The position numbers and the translations under genes were made by a program. Below the pieces are notes generated by a model. It saw only the letters and a program-made list of their open reading frames with translations. It made no database searches and was not told the DNA's origin. A stretch of DNA of 64,000 bases, taken from NCBI RefSeq assembly GCF_003443675.1, contig NZ_CP031963.1, positions 124,001 through 188,000 on the forward strand, written 5' to 3'. Positions 9,893 to 19,337 of this stretch are shown here, one piece after another. How positions within the stretch are numbered: position 1 is the first letter of the stretch; each line of letters begins with the position of its first letter. The stretch is from Aquimarina sp. BL5. Lineage in GTDB: Bacteria; Bacteroidota; Bacteroidia; Flavobacteriales; Flavobacteriaceae.

Positions 9893-11998
9893 ATGGTAGA
9901 AAATCAAGTTAATAAGTATATAAATAGGGAGTTAAGTTGGCTACAATTTAATGCTAGAGTATTACAAGAAGCATCTGATGATAGTGTGCCATTATTAGAA
10001 AGATTACGGTTTATAGGTATATTTTCAAATAATTTAGATGAATTTTTCAAGGTACGATATGCTGCAATTAAAAGAATAGATCTTGCCGGCCGTGATGGTA
10101 AGAATGTTCTTAAAGGTAAAACAGCGAGTGAATTGTTGGAACAGATTACTAAAATTGTAATCAAGCAACAGTCTGAAAGTTTAAAAACCATTAATTCTAT
10201 TGGAGAAAAACTAAAAGAGCACGATATTTTTATCATTGATGAAAATCAAGTAACTACCGAACAAGATAGTTTCATACGTAGATATTTTGTCGATAAAGTT
10301 AGCCCTGCATTAGTAACTTATATATTAAATGACCTTGATAAGTTTCCACATCTTAAAGATAGTGTTGCTTACCTGGCGGTAAAATTAGTGCTAAAAGATA
10401 AGATACCTAAAGAAGGAACAATATCCAAGATATTACATCAAAAAACTAAAGAAAAAATTTATGCCTTAATCGAGATACCTAAGAACACAGATCGTTTTGT
10501 AGTATTACCAGAAAAAGATGGTAAGAAATACATTATTATATTGGATGACTTGATTAGGTACTGTATGCAAATTAACTTCAGTATTTTTGATTACATCAGT
10601 GCTTCTGCACATATGATTAAAATCACTAGAGATGCGCAGCTGGATTTTGATAACGATTTTAGTAAAAGTTTTATACAAAAAATTTCGAGTAGTGTAAAAT
10701 CGAGAAGAGATGGAGAACCTGTAAGATTTGTTTATGATAAAACCATAGATAAGGATACCCTTAATTTTTTAATGGAAAAAATGGGTGTAGATAATGCAGA
10801 TAGTATTATTCCTGGCGGTAGATATCACAATCGTAGGGATTATATGAATTTTCCTGATTTAGGTAAAAAAGAATTGGTATATCAACCCTTATTACCTTTA
10901 ACTATCCCTGGTTTAAGTTTACAAGGTAGTTTGTTAGATAAAATTGCAAAAAAAGATTATTTGCAGTACACGCCTTATCACACCTTTTCTTATACCGTAA
11001 AATTTTTGAGAGAGTCGGCAATTGATCCAAAAGTGAAAACGATCAAAATTACTATCTATCGATTAGCGAGTATCTCGCATATTGCAAGTTCTTTAATTAA
11101 TGCAGCAAAGAATGGAAAGAATGTGACTGTACAGATTGAGCTCCAGGCAAGATTTGATGAAGAGGCAAATATTGGATATGCAGAACAAATGCAAAGAGAA
11201 GGTGTAAACCTTATTTTCGGAGTTTCGGGCTTAAAAGTACATTGTAAAGCGTGTGTAATTGAGAGAGAAGAAAAAGGGAAATTAAAACGATATGGGTTCA
11301 TAAGTACAGGGAATTTTAACGAATCTACCGCAAAAATATATACTGATTATACATTATTTACAACAAATGAAGCTATCCTAAAGGAAACAAATAAGGTATT
11401 TAAGTTTTTTGAAATTAATTATAAGGTAAGTAGGTATAAGCATTTGTTAGTTTCTCCGCATTATACTAGAAGTTCTTTGGTTAAGTTGATAGATAGTGAA
11501 ATACAGAATAGTAAGGAAGGTAAGCCATCAGGTATTAAACTAAAATTAAATAGCCTTAGTGATTACTCAATGATTGATAAATTATATGAAGCAAGTAGAG
11601 CTGGAGTGAAGATTGATTTAATTATTCGAGGAATATGCTGCTTGATTCCGGGAATTCCTGGAATGAGCGAAAATATCAGGGCAATAAGTGTAATCGATAA
11701 GTTTTTGGAACATCCAAGACTTTTGATTTTTAAAAATGGCGGAGATCCTAAAGTATATATATCATCTGCGGATTGGATGAGAAGGAATCTTGATAGACGT
11801 GTAGAAATAACATGCCCTATTTATGATACAGATATTAAAGAAGAGCTAATGGATACTTTCGAAATTTGTTGGAGTGATAATGTGAAGGCACGAAAACTTT
11901 CAGAGAATCAGGATAATGGGTATATTCGAAACAATAATACGAAAGTAAGATCTCAGATCACCACGTATGATTATTATTTAAGAAAACTAGGAAATTAG
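9893..11998 (+). CDS. ppk1: Polyphosphate kinase 1
   Basis: A 701-residue PPK1, which reversibly transfers the ATP gamma phosphate to polyphosphate. The N-terminal NRELSWLQFNARVLQEA signature, the central LPLTIPG...DYLQYTPYHTF region and the autophosphorylated His in GLKVHCKACVIE (about residue 450) are present, as are two phospholipase-D-like C-terminal domains. Length is typical. It sits between sixA and ppx, with five bases before the ppx start. Confidence 0.96.
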   Translation: MVENQVNKYINRELSWLQFNARVLQEASDDSVPLLERLRFIGIFSNNLDEFFKVRYAAIKRIDLAGRDGKNVLKGKTASELLEQITKIVIKQQSESLKTINSIGEKLKEHDIFIIDENQVTTEQDSFIRRYFVDKVSPALVTYILNDLDKFPHLKDSVAYLAVKLVLKDKIPKEGTISKILHQKTKEKIYALIEIPKNTDRFVVLPEKDGKKYIIILDDLIRYCMQINFSIFDYISASAHMIKITRDAQLDFDNDFSKSFIQKISSSVKSRRDGEPVRFVYDKTIDKDTLNFLMEKMGVDNADSIIPGGRYHNRRDYMNFPDLGKKELVYQPLLPLTIPGLSLQGSLLDKIAKKDYLQYTPYHTFSYTVKFLRESAIDPKVKTIKITIYRLASISHIASSLINAAKNGKNVTVQIELQARFDEEANIGYAEQMQREGVNLIFGVSGLKVHCKACVIEREEKGKLKRYGFISTGNFNESTAKIYTDYTLFTTNEAILKETNKVFKFFEINYKVSRYKHLLVSPHYTRSSLVKLIDSEIQNSKEGKPSGIKLKLNSLSDYSMIDKLYEASRAGVKIDLIIRGICCLIPGIPGMSENIRAISVIDKFLEHPRLLIFKNGGDPKVYISSADWMRRNLDRRVEITCPIYDTDIKEELMDTFEICWSDNVKARKLSENQDNGYIRNNNTKVRSQITTYDYYLRKLGN

Positions 11999-12003
11999 AT
12001 ATT

Positions 12004-12903
12004 TTGTTGACTATAGAAAAATATGGAGCCATTGATATAGGTTCTAATGCAGTTAGATTATTGATCAGTAGCGTCCACGAAGAAAAAGGAAAGACTACTA
12101 GGTTTAAAAAAACCAGTTTAGTTCGTGTTCCGATTCGATTAGGTGCTGATGTATTTTTAACGAATAAAATTTCCGAAGAGAATATTACTAGAATGATAGA
12201 TGCTATGCAGGCATATCACCTACTAATGAAAACACATAAAGTAGTTCGATATAAAGCTTGCGCTACATCTGCAATGCGAGAAGCAGAAAATGGCAAAGAA
12301 GTGGCCGATCTGATTAAAGAAAAAACAGGAATAAAGATTGATATTATTGATGGTTCTGATGAAGCAGCAATTATTGCGATGACCGACCTTCATGATTTGA
12401 TTAATTCTGATGCTACCTATTTATATGTAGATGTTGGTGGTGGTAGCACTGAGTTTACATTATATCATAATGGAAAAACGATAACTTCTAGATCATTCAA
12501 GTTAGGAACAGTAAGGCTGTTGAACAATGTTGTTTCCGAAAGTACTTGGAAAGAAGTAGAAGAATGGATTGGAAATGTAACTAAAGGATATTCTAGATTA
12601 TCTTTGATCGGATCCGGTGGAAACATAAATAATATTTTTAAAAACAGTGGAAAAGGTAATGGAAAACCACTTTCATTCTTATATCTAAGCTCCTATTATG
12701 ATTTATTAAATTCGCTGTCATATGAAGAGAGAATATGGGAGTTAAACCTGAATCAGGATAGGGCAGATGTAATTTTACCAGCTACTAGAATATATTTGTC
12801 CGCTATGAAATGGAGTGGTGCTCAAGAAATTTTTGTTCCCAAAATTGGTCTCTCTGATGGAATTATAAAATCACTATATAGCGATAAATTAGAAAATCGA
12901 TAA
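12004..12903 (+). CDS. ppx: Exopolyphosphatase / Ppx-GppA phosphatase
   Basis: A 299-residue actin-like ATPase-fold protein of the Ppx/GppA family, the short form common in Bacteroidota. AIDIGSNAVRLLI (phosphate 1), VDVGGGSTEFTL (phosphate 2) and the GSGGNINN loop are clear. It probably degrades polyphosphate made by the adjacent ppk1. Start is TTG at 12004 or 12007; there is no ATG nearby. Paired kinase and phosphatase in one operon suggests control of polymer level. Confidence 0.9.
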   Translation: MLTIEKYGAIDIGSNAVRLLISSVHEEKGKTTRFKKTSLVRVPIRLGADVFLTNKISEENITRMIDAMQAYHLLMKTHKVVRYKACATSAMREAENGKEVADLIKEKTGIKIDIIDGSDEAAIIAMTDLHDLINSDATYLYVDVGGGSTEFTLYHNGKTITSRSFKLGTVRLLNNVVSESTWKEVEEWIGNVTKGYSRLSLIGSGGNINNIFKNSGKGNGKPLSFLYLSSYYDLLNSLSYEERIWELNLNQDRADVILPATRIYLSAMKWSGAQEIFVPKIGLSDGIIKSLYSDKLENR

Positions 12904-13043
12904 AAGACATAAAAAATCAATTTACTGGCTTTTTGTCGATTTATCATTCGAATATTTGGTCTAAAGTATCTACACAATCTTTAAAATCACTTTTTTTGTG
13001 TTAAATTGCTTTAAGAACCAAATTGATTATAAATACTTATGTT

Positions 13044-13598
13044 ATGAATAAAATTTTACTTTTACTATTTACCTTATTTATAGGTACTGTTACTATTAAT
13101 GCTCAGGAATCAAGATATGGAATTAGAATAGGAGCAAATTTAAGTTCTATTAGTTCTGATGATATTACTGGGGATTTAGATCAGAGTAGAATAGGTGTTG
13201 TAGTAGGTTTTTTAGCAGACTATAGATTAACGGATAAATTAAGATTACAACCAGAATTTCAATATTCTGGACAAGGAAATAAGGATAGAGATTTACGCGT
13301 TAATTATCTTCAATTACCTGTAATGGTAAAATATAATATTACCGATCTTTTTAATGTTCAATTAGGACCACAAGTTGGTCTTAAGATATGGGAATGGGAG
13401 GATAATCAGTCTAGTGATACTGATTTTGGTACATTTGATTTTGCCGGAGTTATAGGGATAGGAGCGAATATAACAGACAACTTTTTTGTAGATCTTCGTT
13501 ATGCCTTTGGATTGTCTAATGTTTTTGATGATGGAGCTGGTGTAAACATAGACGGATCAAACCGAAATATTCAACTATCCGTTGGATATAGATTATAA
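13044..13598 (+). CDS. Outer-membrane beta-barrel protein (porin family)
   Basis: A 184-residue protein starting at ATG 13044; an upstream TTG at 13023 would add seven residues in front of the signal peptide and is unlikely. The signal peptide ends at INAQ. The rest alternates short strands rich in Gly/Tyr/Phe (YGIRIGANLSSIS, RLQPEFQYSGQG, LPVMVKYNI, FFVDLRYAFGLS) and ends in a beta strand with a terminal YRL, typical of the PorT/OmpW-like outer_membrane_beta-barrel families. Specific cargo is unknown. Confidence 0.82.
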   Translation: MNKILLLLFTLFIGTVTINAQESRYGIRIGANLSSISSDDITGDLDQSRIGVVVGFLADYRLTDKLRLQPEFQYSGQGNKDRDLRVNYLQLPVMVKYNITDLFNVQLGPQVGLKIWEWEDNQSSDTDFGTFDFAGVIGIGANITDNFFVDLRYAFGLSNVFDDGAGVNIDGSNRNIQLSVGYRL

Positions 13599-13608
13599 TT
13601 ACTTTGCT

Positions 13609-14259
13609 TTAAAATCCTTTCTGATAGTCAAAAAAGCTCTTTTTTAAGATAATTTTTTGTTGATTAGATTCAATTAGTAGGTCTTTTTTTAGTTTATTAA
13701 TTATTTTATTAATGGTAACTCTTGTTACCCGAATATAATTAGAGATTTCTTCTTGATTGAGTGGTATATCAATGATGATACTTTGATTATTATCTGATAT
13801 TGATTCAAACTTTTCCATGAATTCTAGAAGGGCATTGATTAATCGGTGTTCCGCGCTGTTATTTGTTAAAGTTTGTATTCTTCTTTCTAATTGGAAATAT
13901 TGATTCCCTAGCGCAATCAGTATATCTCTATATTTGAAATGATTTTCTTTTATGTAATTCCTCACATGCTGAATATCAAATTCGTACAATATAGTTTCTT
14001 CGTTAAGCGATTCACAGGAGTGGTTTATGTACGAATTATCTATAATTGGGTTCGAACCAAAAACTTGCCCTTTGCTTAGTACAAATAATATTACTTCATC
14101 TCCTCTTTCTGTAATACTACTAACTTTTACGACTCCATTTTTTATAAGGTAGAATTTGTTACATATGCATTCTTGATTAGTTATAATTTCTTTTTGATCA
14201 TAGCAGTTCCGCTTATATTGATTAGCCTTTATAAGGCCATCTAATAAATTAATATACAT
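13609..14259 (-). CDS. Crp/Fnr family transcriptional regulator
   Basis: A 216-residue protein with an N-terminal cyclic-nucleotide-binding-like barrel (residues ~20-120: CNKFYLIKNGVVKVSSITERGDEVILFVLSKGQVFG) and a C-terminal winged HTH (LNQEEISNYIRVTRVTINKIINKLKKD). The canonical cAMP-binding residues are not clearly preserved, so the effector is unknown. It is divergent from the NTF2-like gene at 14504 and lies just before the ACP cluster, which it could control (inference from position only). Confidence 0.88.
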   Translation of the reverse strand: MYINLLDGLIKANQYKRNCYDQKEIITNQECICNKFYLIKNGVVKVSSITERGDEVILFVLSKGQVFGSNPIIDNSYINHSCESLNEETILYEFDIQHVRNYIKENHFKYRDILIALGNQYFQLERRIQTLTNNSAEHRLINALLEFMEKFESISDNNQSIIIDIPLNQEEISNYIRVTRVTINKIINKLKKDLLIESNQQKIILKKSFFDYQKGF

Positions 14260-14503
14260 TCTCTCTTTTTGATTTTTTACAGTAAATCTTTATGAAATGT
14301 TAAAATAATATCGATTTAACGTTTAAAATCATGTTTGATTATCATTATTACATATTTTTTTTATGGTAATCATATCATTTATTACCGCTCATAACTATAA
14401 TAAAGTAAAGTTTATGTTAGAATATTTATAGCTAAAAAATTGAAGCTGCTATAATTTCGAATCTGATAAATATTAATTTTTAACTCTTAAACTCAAACCA
14501 GTT

Positions 14504-15049
14504 ATGAAAACAGTTAGTCTAAAACCAACTTGGACGTTTTTTATCGGAATTTTTGTCTTAATCTTTTCATCATCATTCTTGGTAATTATCAAATCAACTC
14601 AGGCCGAAATTAAATACAAAGATTCTGTCGTTAGTTATTTCGGAAATGAAAATATCACTGAAAAAGATCTTTTAAAAGAGGCAAAACTTATTGACAAAGC
14701 GGATCGTCGTTTCGAATCTAAATGGAAGAATAAAGATCCAAAAGGGATTTCCGAAGAATACACGAGTAAAGGTGCCGTTTTTATGAAACCAGGAGTCAAA
14801 CCTAGAATAGGTAGAACCCAAATTGAAAAAGAATTTTCTCTAAGTGTAAAATCAGTAGATAGAGTTGAGTTTTTTCAAGATGAATTACAGTTTTTCGGAA
14901 AAATGGATGTAGCATTTCAAAGATGTCATATGCTCGGTTATTTAGATTCAAAAAAAGAGCACGTTTTCGAGGGATCTTATGTGATTCTATGGAAAAAAGA
15001 AAATGGCCATTGGCTTATAGAGTATGATATGTTTAATTCGGATAAATAG
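14504..15049 (+). CDS. Membrane-anchored NTF2/SnoaL-like protein (DUF4440 type)
   Basis: A 181-residue protein with one N-terminal membrane segment (residues ~11-29) and a cone-shaped NTF2-like domain (KLIDKADRRFESKWKNKDPKGISEEY ... GRTQIEKEF ... GHWLIEYDMFNSDK). This fold is used for small-molecule binding, isomerisation or as a scaffold. It stands 129 bases before the PLP decarboxylase and on the same strand, so it may be part of that small-molecule cluster. Catalytic residues cannot be assigned. Confidence 0.7.
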   Translation: MKTVSLKPTWTFFIGIFVLIFSSSFLVIIKSTQAEIKYKDSVVSYFGNENITEKDLLKEAKLIDKADRRFESKWKNKDPKGISEEYTSKGAVFMKPGVKPRIGRTQIEKEFSLSVKSVDRVEFFQDELQFFGKMDVAFQRCHMLGYLDSKKEHVFEGSYVILWKKENGHWLIEYDMFNSDK

Positions 15050-15178
15050 AATTCCACACCTTCCTTAAAAACACTCTTAAAACTCAATACTTAATAAGAA
15101 CATAGTACTCAATAGAGTAGTATATCTTACGGTAGTTAAACGTATATATCAAGTTTACTACTGATAATTACAAAAAAA

Positions 15179-16456
15179 ATGAAAAACAATAATAAAGAAA
15201 TAATATCCGCTGTAGATAAATATGGAACACCAGCATATTTTTATGACGGAGAACAATTGATTACCAATTATCAAAATTTAGTTAATGCGTTACCTTCTTG
15301 TGTCGATGTATTTTATGCTCTTAAAGTAAATCCAAATGTTTCTTTGGTAAAATTATTACGAGCACAAGGAGCTTGTACAGAAGTATGTTCTATCACAGAA
15401 ATGGAAATCGCTCTTAAAGCCGGAACACCTGTACAAGATATCATTTATTTAGGTCCTTGTAAAAAAGATGAAGAGCTTAAAAAAGCAATTGCATTAAACA
15501 TATTTGCTATAGTAATAGAATCTGAAATAGAATTAGAAAGAGTATCTTCTTTTGCTAAAGAACTGGGGATTACGGCTAATGTTGCGATTCGTATTAATCC
15601 AGATTTTTCTGCAGAAGGATCTCCTTGGAAAATGGGTGGTAGACCTACTCATTTTGGGATTGAAGAACAACAAGCTATTCGTAATTTTAAAACTTATTTA
15701 GATACACCTAATGTAAATATTAGAGGTATTCATGTATATAATGGCACAAATATTTTAGAAGCTAAATCAGTATATGAAAACACTAAGTATATTTTAGGAT
15801 TATACGAAAAGATTGTTGAAAAATACAATTGTGAATTCACTATGGTTGATGTAGGAGGAGGAATGGGAATTCCATATTTTAATAATCAAGAAGAACTAGA
15901 CCTTAAAGAATTTCGAAACCTAATGGTCCCGCTATTTAACAATTTTAATAAAAAGTTTCCTAATACTAGAATCATTATGGAATCTGGAAGATTTATAATT
16001 GGCACTGCAGGTTCAATGGCGGTAAAAGTAAACAACATGAAATCTAATCATGGAAAAACTTTTGTTGTAACTGATGGAGGTACTAATTGCCATTCCGCAG
16101 CGGCAGGCTCAGGAAGAGTTGTAAAAAGAAATTTTCCGATGAAAAATATATCTAATCCAGATGATAGTTTTGTAGATAAATATCAAGTTTCGGGACCATT
16201 ATGCAGTCCAGATGATATCATTGGGCGCAATATTATGCTTACTAAAGTAAATGTATCCGATATTTTGTTAGTCGAGTTGTCAGGAGCGTATGGTCCTACA
16301 TCTTCTCCTGGGCTTTTTCATAGTCATGGATTCCCTTCTGAGATATTATTATATCGTGGAGAAACCTACCTCATAAGAGGTAGTGATACAACAGAAGATA
16401 TTGTAAATAAGCAAATACTAGTAAATTTTAAACAAGAAGAACTAATCTTAAGTTAA
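15179..16456 (+). CDS. PLP-dependent decarboxylase, DAP/ornithine decarboxylase (fold III) family, ACP-cluster type
   Basis: A 425-residue alanine-racemase-fold decarboxylase. Lys49 in YALKVNPN should bind PLP; EVCSITEMEIALKAG, the GGGMGIPYF phosphate loop and Cys342 in GPLCSPDD (the second-subunit catalytic Cys) are all present. It is not obviously biosynthetic LysA, because it is followed 11 bases later by a discrete ACP and then an AMP ligase and an alpha/beta hydrolase. This set recalls the exosortase-A-associated PLP decarboxylase group and the butirosin enzyme BtrK, which decarboxylates an amino acid held on an ACP (family knowledge). I infer an ACP-bound amino-acid substrate. Confidence 0.8.
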   Translation: MKNNNKEIISAVDKYGTPAYFYDGEQLITNYQNLVNALPSCVDVFYALKVNPNVSLVKLLRAQGACTEVCSITEMEIALKAGTPVQDIIYLGPCKKDEELKKAIALNIFAIVIESEIELERVSSFAKELGITANVAIRINPDFSAEGSPWKMGGRPTHFGIEEQQAIRNFKTYLDTPNVNIRGIHVYNGTNILEAKSVYENTKYILGLYEKIVEKYNCEFTMVDVGGGMGIPYFNNQEELDLKEFRNLMVPLFNNFNKKFPNTRIIMESGRFIIGTAGSMAVKVNNMKSNHGKTFVVTDGGTNCHSAAAGSGRVVKRNFPMKNISNPDDSFVDKYQVSGPLCSPDDIIGRNIMLTKVNVSDILLVELSGAYGPTSSPGLFHSHGFPSEILLYRGETYLIRGSDTTEDIVNKQILVNFKQEELILS

Positions 16457-16467
16457 TTGACACGATA

Positions 16468-16740
16468 ATGGATACTCATAAAATTTTAGATATAATAAAG
16501 GAAGGTTTACTAGATAGTATTCCTAATATTACCAAAGAACAGATCTTAATAGAATCTCATCTTAAAAATGATTTAGGAATTGATTCGCTTTCATCTATGT
16601 TTTTTCTAACATATTTAGAAGATAACATTAATGGTTTCGAGGTAAATCCTAATAATATAGAAGCTAAACACTTTAATACGTTGCAAACAATTTTCGAATA
16701 CGTACTTACCGAAATGAATATAAATGTTTCGGTCTTATAA
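16468..16740 (+). CDS. Discrete acyl carrier protein
   Basis: A 90-residue acidic carrier protein. Ser40 in LGIDSLSSM is the expected 4'-phosphopantetheine attachment site, with three helices around it. It is not the housekeeping AcpP (the DSL context and the C-terminal half differ) but a dedicated carrier lying between the decarboxylase and the AMP ligase. It probably holds the acyl or aminoacyl intermediate of the cluster. A phosphopantetheinyl transferase is not in the window. Confidence 0.88.
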   Translation: MDTHKILDIIKEGLLDSIPNITKEQILIESHLKNDLGIDSLSSMFFLTYLEDNINGFEVNPNNIEAKHFNTLQTIFEYVLTEMNINVSVL

Positions 16741-16798
16741 CTTATAAAACTTTCATTTTAATTATTGTAGAGAGATTCTAGATTTCTTTACTGTAAGT

Positions 16799-16843
16799 AC
16801 TTATTGATACTCTAGTCATTTTACGAGTATCAATAAGCTACTT
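16799..16843. other. Perfect 12-bp hairpin between the ACP and ligase genes
   Basis: TTATTGATACTC (16801-16812) pairs exactly with GAGTATCAATAA (16825-16836) around a 12-base loop, and outer AAGTA/TACTT bases can extend it. No T-run follows, so it is not a standard terminator; it may stabilise or attenuate mRNA within the cluster. Confidence 0.6.
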
Positions 16844-16870
16844 GTTACTTCAACTTATAAATACTTTATA

Positions 16871-18454
16871 ATGATACCAAAAATTCAAAATTTCTTGGAA
16901 GAATCCGTACATCTATATCCTAACGGAATAGCTGTAGTATTCGGAGAAGAAAGATTTACATTTTCTGATATAAATAAAAAATCTGATTCGCTTGCTGCAT
17001 ATTTTCAAAATATCGGTGTTAAAAGAGGTGATCGGGTTGTACTTCAATTAGGAAATACTATAGAGACTGTTATCTCTTTCTGGGCAGTTCTAAAAATTGG
17101 AGCTATTGTAATTCCGGTAGGAACTGAGCTAAAATCCAGTAAAATAGAATATATACTTAATGATTCTGGAGCTATAGTTTTAATCACTAAAGACGATATA
17201 GCAGTTCGGAATAAAGAACTATTAGATAACTCCAAGCTTAAAAAGATTATTATCCCTAATAAATCATTAAATCTAGAAGAACCCATATTCGTTGATTTTG
17301 GACTAGTATCTAATAAAACGGAAAAAGAACTTGCTTCTTCCAGAACAATTAGTGTTGATTTGGCTGCAATTATATATACCTCTGGTTCTACAGGTGAACC
17401 AAAAGGAGTGATGTTAACTCATCAAAATATGATTGCCGCTACTGATTCATTAAATAGTTATTTAGGATATAGTAAGGAAGATAAAATCTTATGTGCTTTA
17501 CCCTTATCATTTGATTATGGTTTATATCAAATGATAATGAGTATTTCTGTTGGAGCAACACTATTATTAGAAACAGAATCGACTTGGCCAATATTTCTAT
17601 TAAAAAGAATAGAAAAGGAGAAAGCAACAATAATACCTGCGGTACCAACAATGATTATGCTATTGTTTGAACAAAACAAGAAAAATCATTTTGATTTAAG
17701 AAGTATTCGTTCCGTAACAAATACGGGAGCAGCCCTTACAGGAAGTAATATTAGTATGATCAAAAGCACGTTTCCAAAAGCTCAAATATTTTCAATGTAT
17801 GGTCTAACAGAGTGCAAGAGATGCACGTACTTACCACCAGAAGATATTGATAATAAACCAGATAGTGTGGGTGTTGCTATTCCGAATACCGAACTGTGGT
17901 TAGTAAACTCTGATGATAATAAAATATTTACTCCAAATACGATAGGTCAATTGGTAATAAGAGGAGCAACTGTAATGCAGGGATATTGGAATAAACCAAT
18001 TAAAACATCAGAAAAACTAAAACCTGGGAGATATCCAGGTGAAAAAGTATTGTATACCGGTGATTACTGTACTATTGACCAAGATGGATATCTCTATTTT
18101 AAAGGGAGAATGGATCATATGATCAATTCTAGAGGTATAAAAGTTAGTCCTAAAGAAGTCGAGGATTATATAGGAAGTATTAAAGAAGTCAATGCTGTTG
18201 TAGTAACTGGTGTTCCTCATGTTGATTATGGAGAAGCGTTATTTGCATTCATTGTACTTAACTCAAATGAATCAATCACAGAAAAAGAGATTTTATCCCA
18301 TTGCTCTTCTAATTTAGAAAATTATAAAGTACCAGAGCATATTCAGATTATAGAATCAATTCCGAAAACTCCTAATGGAAAATTTAATGTAATTGTACTA
18401 AAACAAAAAGCATTAAAAATCATAGAAGAAGCTAATAATGCTATATCTATTTAA
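16871..18454 (+). CDS. AMP-dependent synthetase/ligase (ANL superfamily), loads the cluster ACP
   Basis: A 527-residue adenylating enzyme. YTSGSTGEPKGVMLTH (near residue 170) is the nucleotide loop, MYGLTECKRCTYL the A5 motif, YTGDYC the ribose-binding Asp, and Lys504 in PNGKFNV the adenylation Lys. The C-terminal domain (RMDHMINSRGIKVSPKEVE) is complete. By analogy with exosortase-A-associated ligases and BtrJ it should activate a carboxylic or amino acid and pass it to the ACP at 16468. Substrate cannot be read from sequence with confidence. Confidence 0.88.
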   Translation: MIPKIQNFLEESVHLYPNGIAVVFGEERFTFSDINKKSDSLAAYFQNIGVKRGDRVVLQLGNTIETVISFWAVLKIGAIVIPVGTELKSSKIEYILNDSGAIVLITKDDIAVRNKELLDNSKLKKIIIPNKSLNLEEPIFVDFGLVSNKTEKELASSRTISVDLAAIIYTSGSTGEPKGVMLTHQNMIAATDSLNSYLGYSKEDKILCALPLSFDYGLYQMIMSISVGATLLLETESTWPIFLLKRIEKEKATIIPAVPTMIMLLFEQNKKNHFDLRSIRSVTNTGAALTGSNISMIKSTFPKAQIFSMYGLTECKRCTYLPPEDIDNKPDSVGVAIPNTELWLVNSDDNKIFTPNTIGQLVIRGATVMQGYWNKPIKTSEKLKPGRYPGEKVLYTGDYCTIDQDGYLYFKGRMDHMINSRGIKVSPKEVEDYIGSIKEVNAVVVTGVPHVDYGEALFAFIVLNSNESITEKEILSHCSSNLENYKVPEHIQIIESIPKTPNGKFNVIVLKQKALKIIEEANNAISI

Positions 18455-18456
18455 TT

Positions 18457-19335
18457 ATGGAGTTAGTATTGGATATAGAAGGTTTTAAGGTTAATGCTAA
18501 AACCTGGGGAGATAAAACAGGTCGACCGCTGCTTGGTATTCATGGTTGGTTAGATAATGCAAATACATTCGATAAGATAGCACCATTATTATCTGAAGAT
18601 ATTTATTTAGTGGCTCCTGATTTAGCAGGTCATGGTTTTTCTGATCATCGATCAATGAATGGTTCTTATTATTTGTGGGACTATGCGGTTGATATATTGA
18701 ATGTGGTTAACATATTAAAATGGAAGAACTTTTCGATTCTAGCACATTCTATGGGTACAGGAATAGCTGCTATAATTGCGGCTGCTATGCCAGAATCTGT
18801 GGATAGGCTAATTTTTATAGATGGTTTAGGTGCTCCTTTTGTAATTAATGAAGGAGATGTTGTATCTAATTTTAGAAAATCAATAAAACAACTGAAAATG
18901 GCTAAGAAAACCAAGTTGTTTGGTTTTTCTTCAACAAATTCCTCTCAATTTGATACTAAGGATGAGGCCATTAAAGATAGAATGAAGAGCAACATCAGTA
19001 GCATTTCGTATGATGCATCTGCATATTTGATAGAGAGATCTTTATATCAAACATCAAATGGATATCGATGGCGTTATGATCCGCGTATTGCATTACCAGA
19101 ATGTTATAAGATGACAGAAAGACAAGCACAACTTTTTATTGAAAAAATATCTTGTGAGATACTTGTCATTTTAGGAAAAGAAGGCCTTTTCGCAGATGGA
19201 ATGTTTAGCGAAAGGCTTAAGAGGTTTAAAAAAGCCGTTATTCATTGGGTGAAAGGTGGTCATCATTTACATCTCGAAGAAACGTATATAGAAACTTCAA
19301 CATTAATAAATCAATTTTTACAAACAGAATTTTAA
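18457..19335 (+). CDS. Alpha/beta hydrolase (SERHL-like), possible thioesterase of the ACP cluster
   Basis: A 292-residue alpha/beta hydrolase starting two bases after the ligase stop, so the two are almost certainly cotranscribed. Features are the HGWLDNANTF oxyanion region, Ser98 in AHSMGTG and a His near residue 269 in GGHHLHLE. Family length is normal and there is no signal peptide, so it is cytoplasmic. In this context it may release the product from the ACP; exosortase-A loci carry similar hydrolases (family knowledge). Direct substrate is unknown. Confidence 0.82.
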   Translation: MELVLDIEGFKVNAKTWGDKTGRPLLGIHGWLDNANTFDKIAPLLSEDIYLVAPDLAGHGFSDHRSMNGSYYLWDYAVDILNVVNILKWKNFSILAHSMGTGIAAIIAAAMPESVDRLIFIDGLGAPFVINEGDVVSNFRKSIKQLKMAKKTKLFGFSSTNSSQFDTKDEAIKDRMKSNISSISYDASAYLIERSLYQTSNGYRWRYDPRIALPECYKMTERQAQLFIEKISCEILVILGKEGLFADGMFSERLKRFKKAVIHWVKGGHHLHLEETYIETSTLINQFLQTEF

Positions 19336-19337
19336 TT

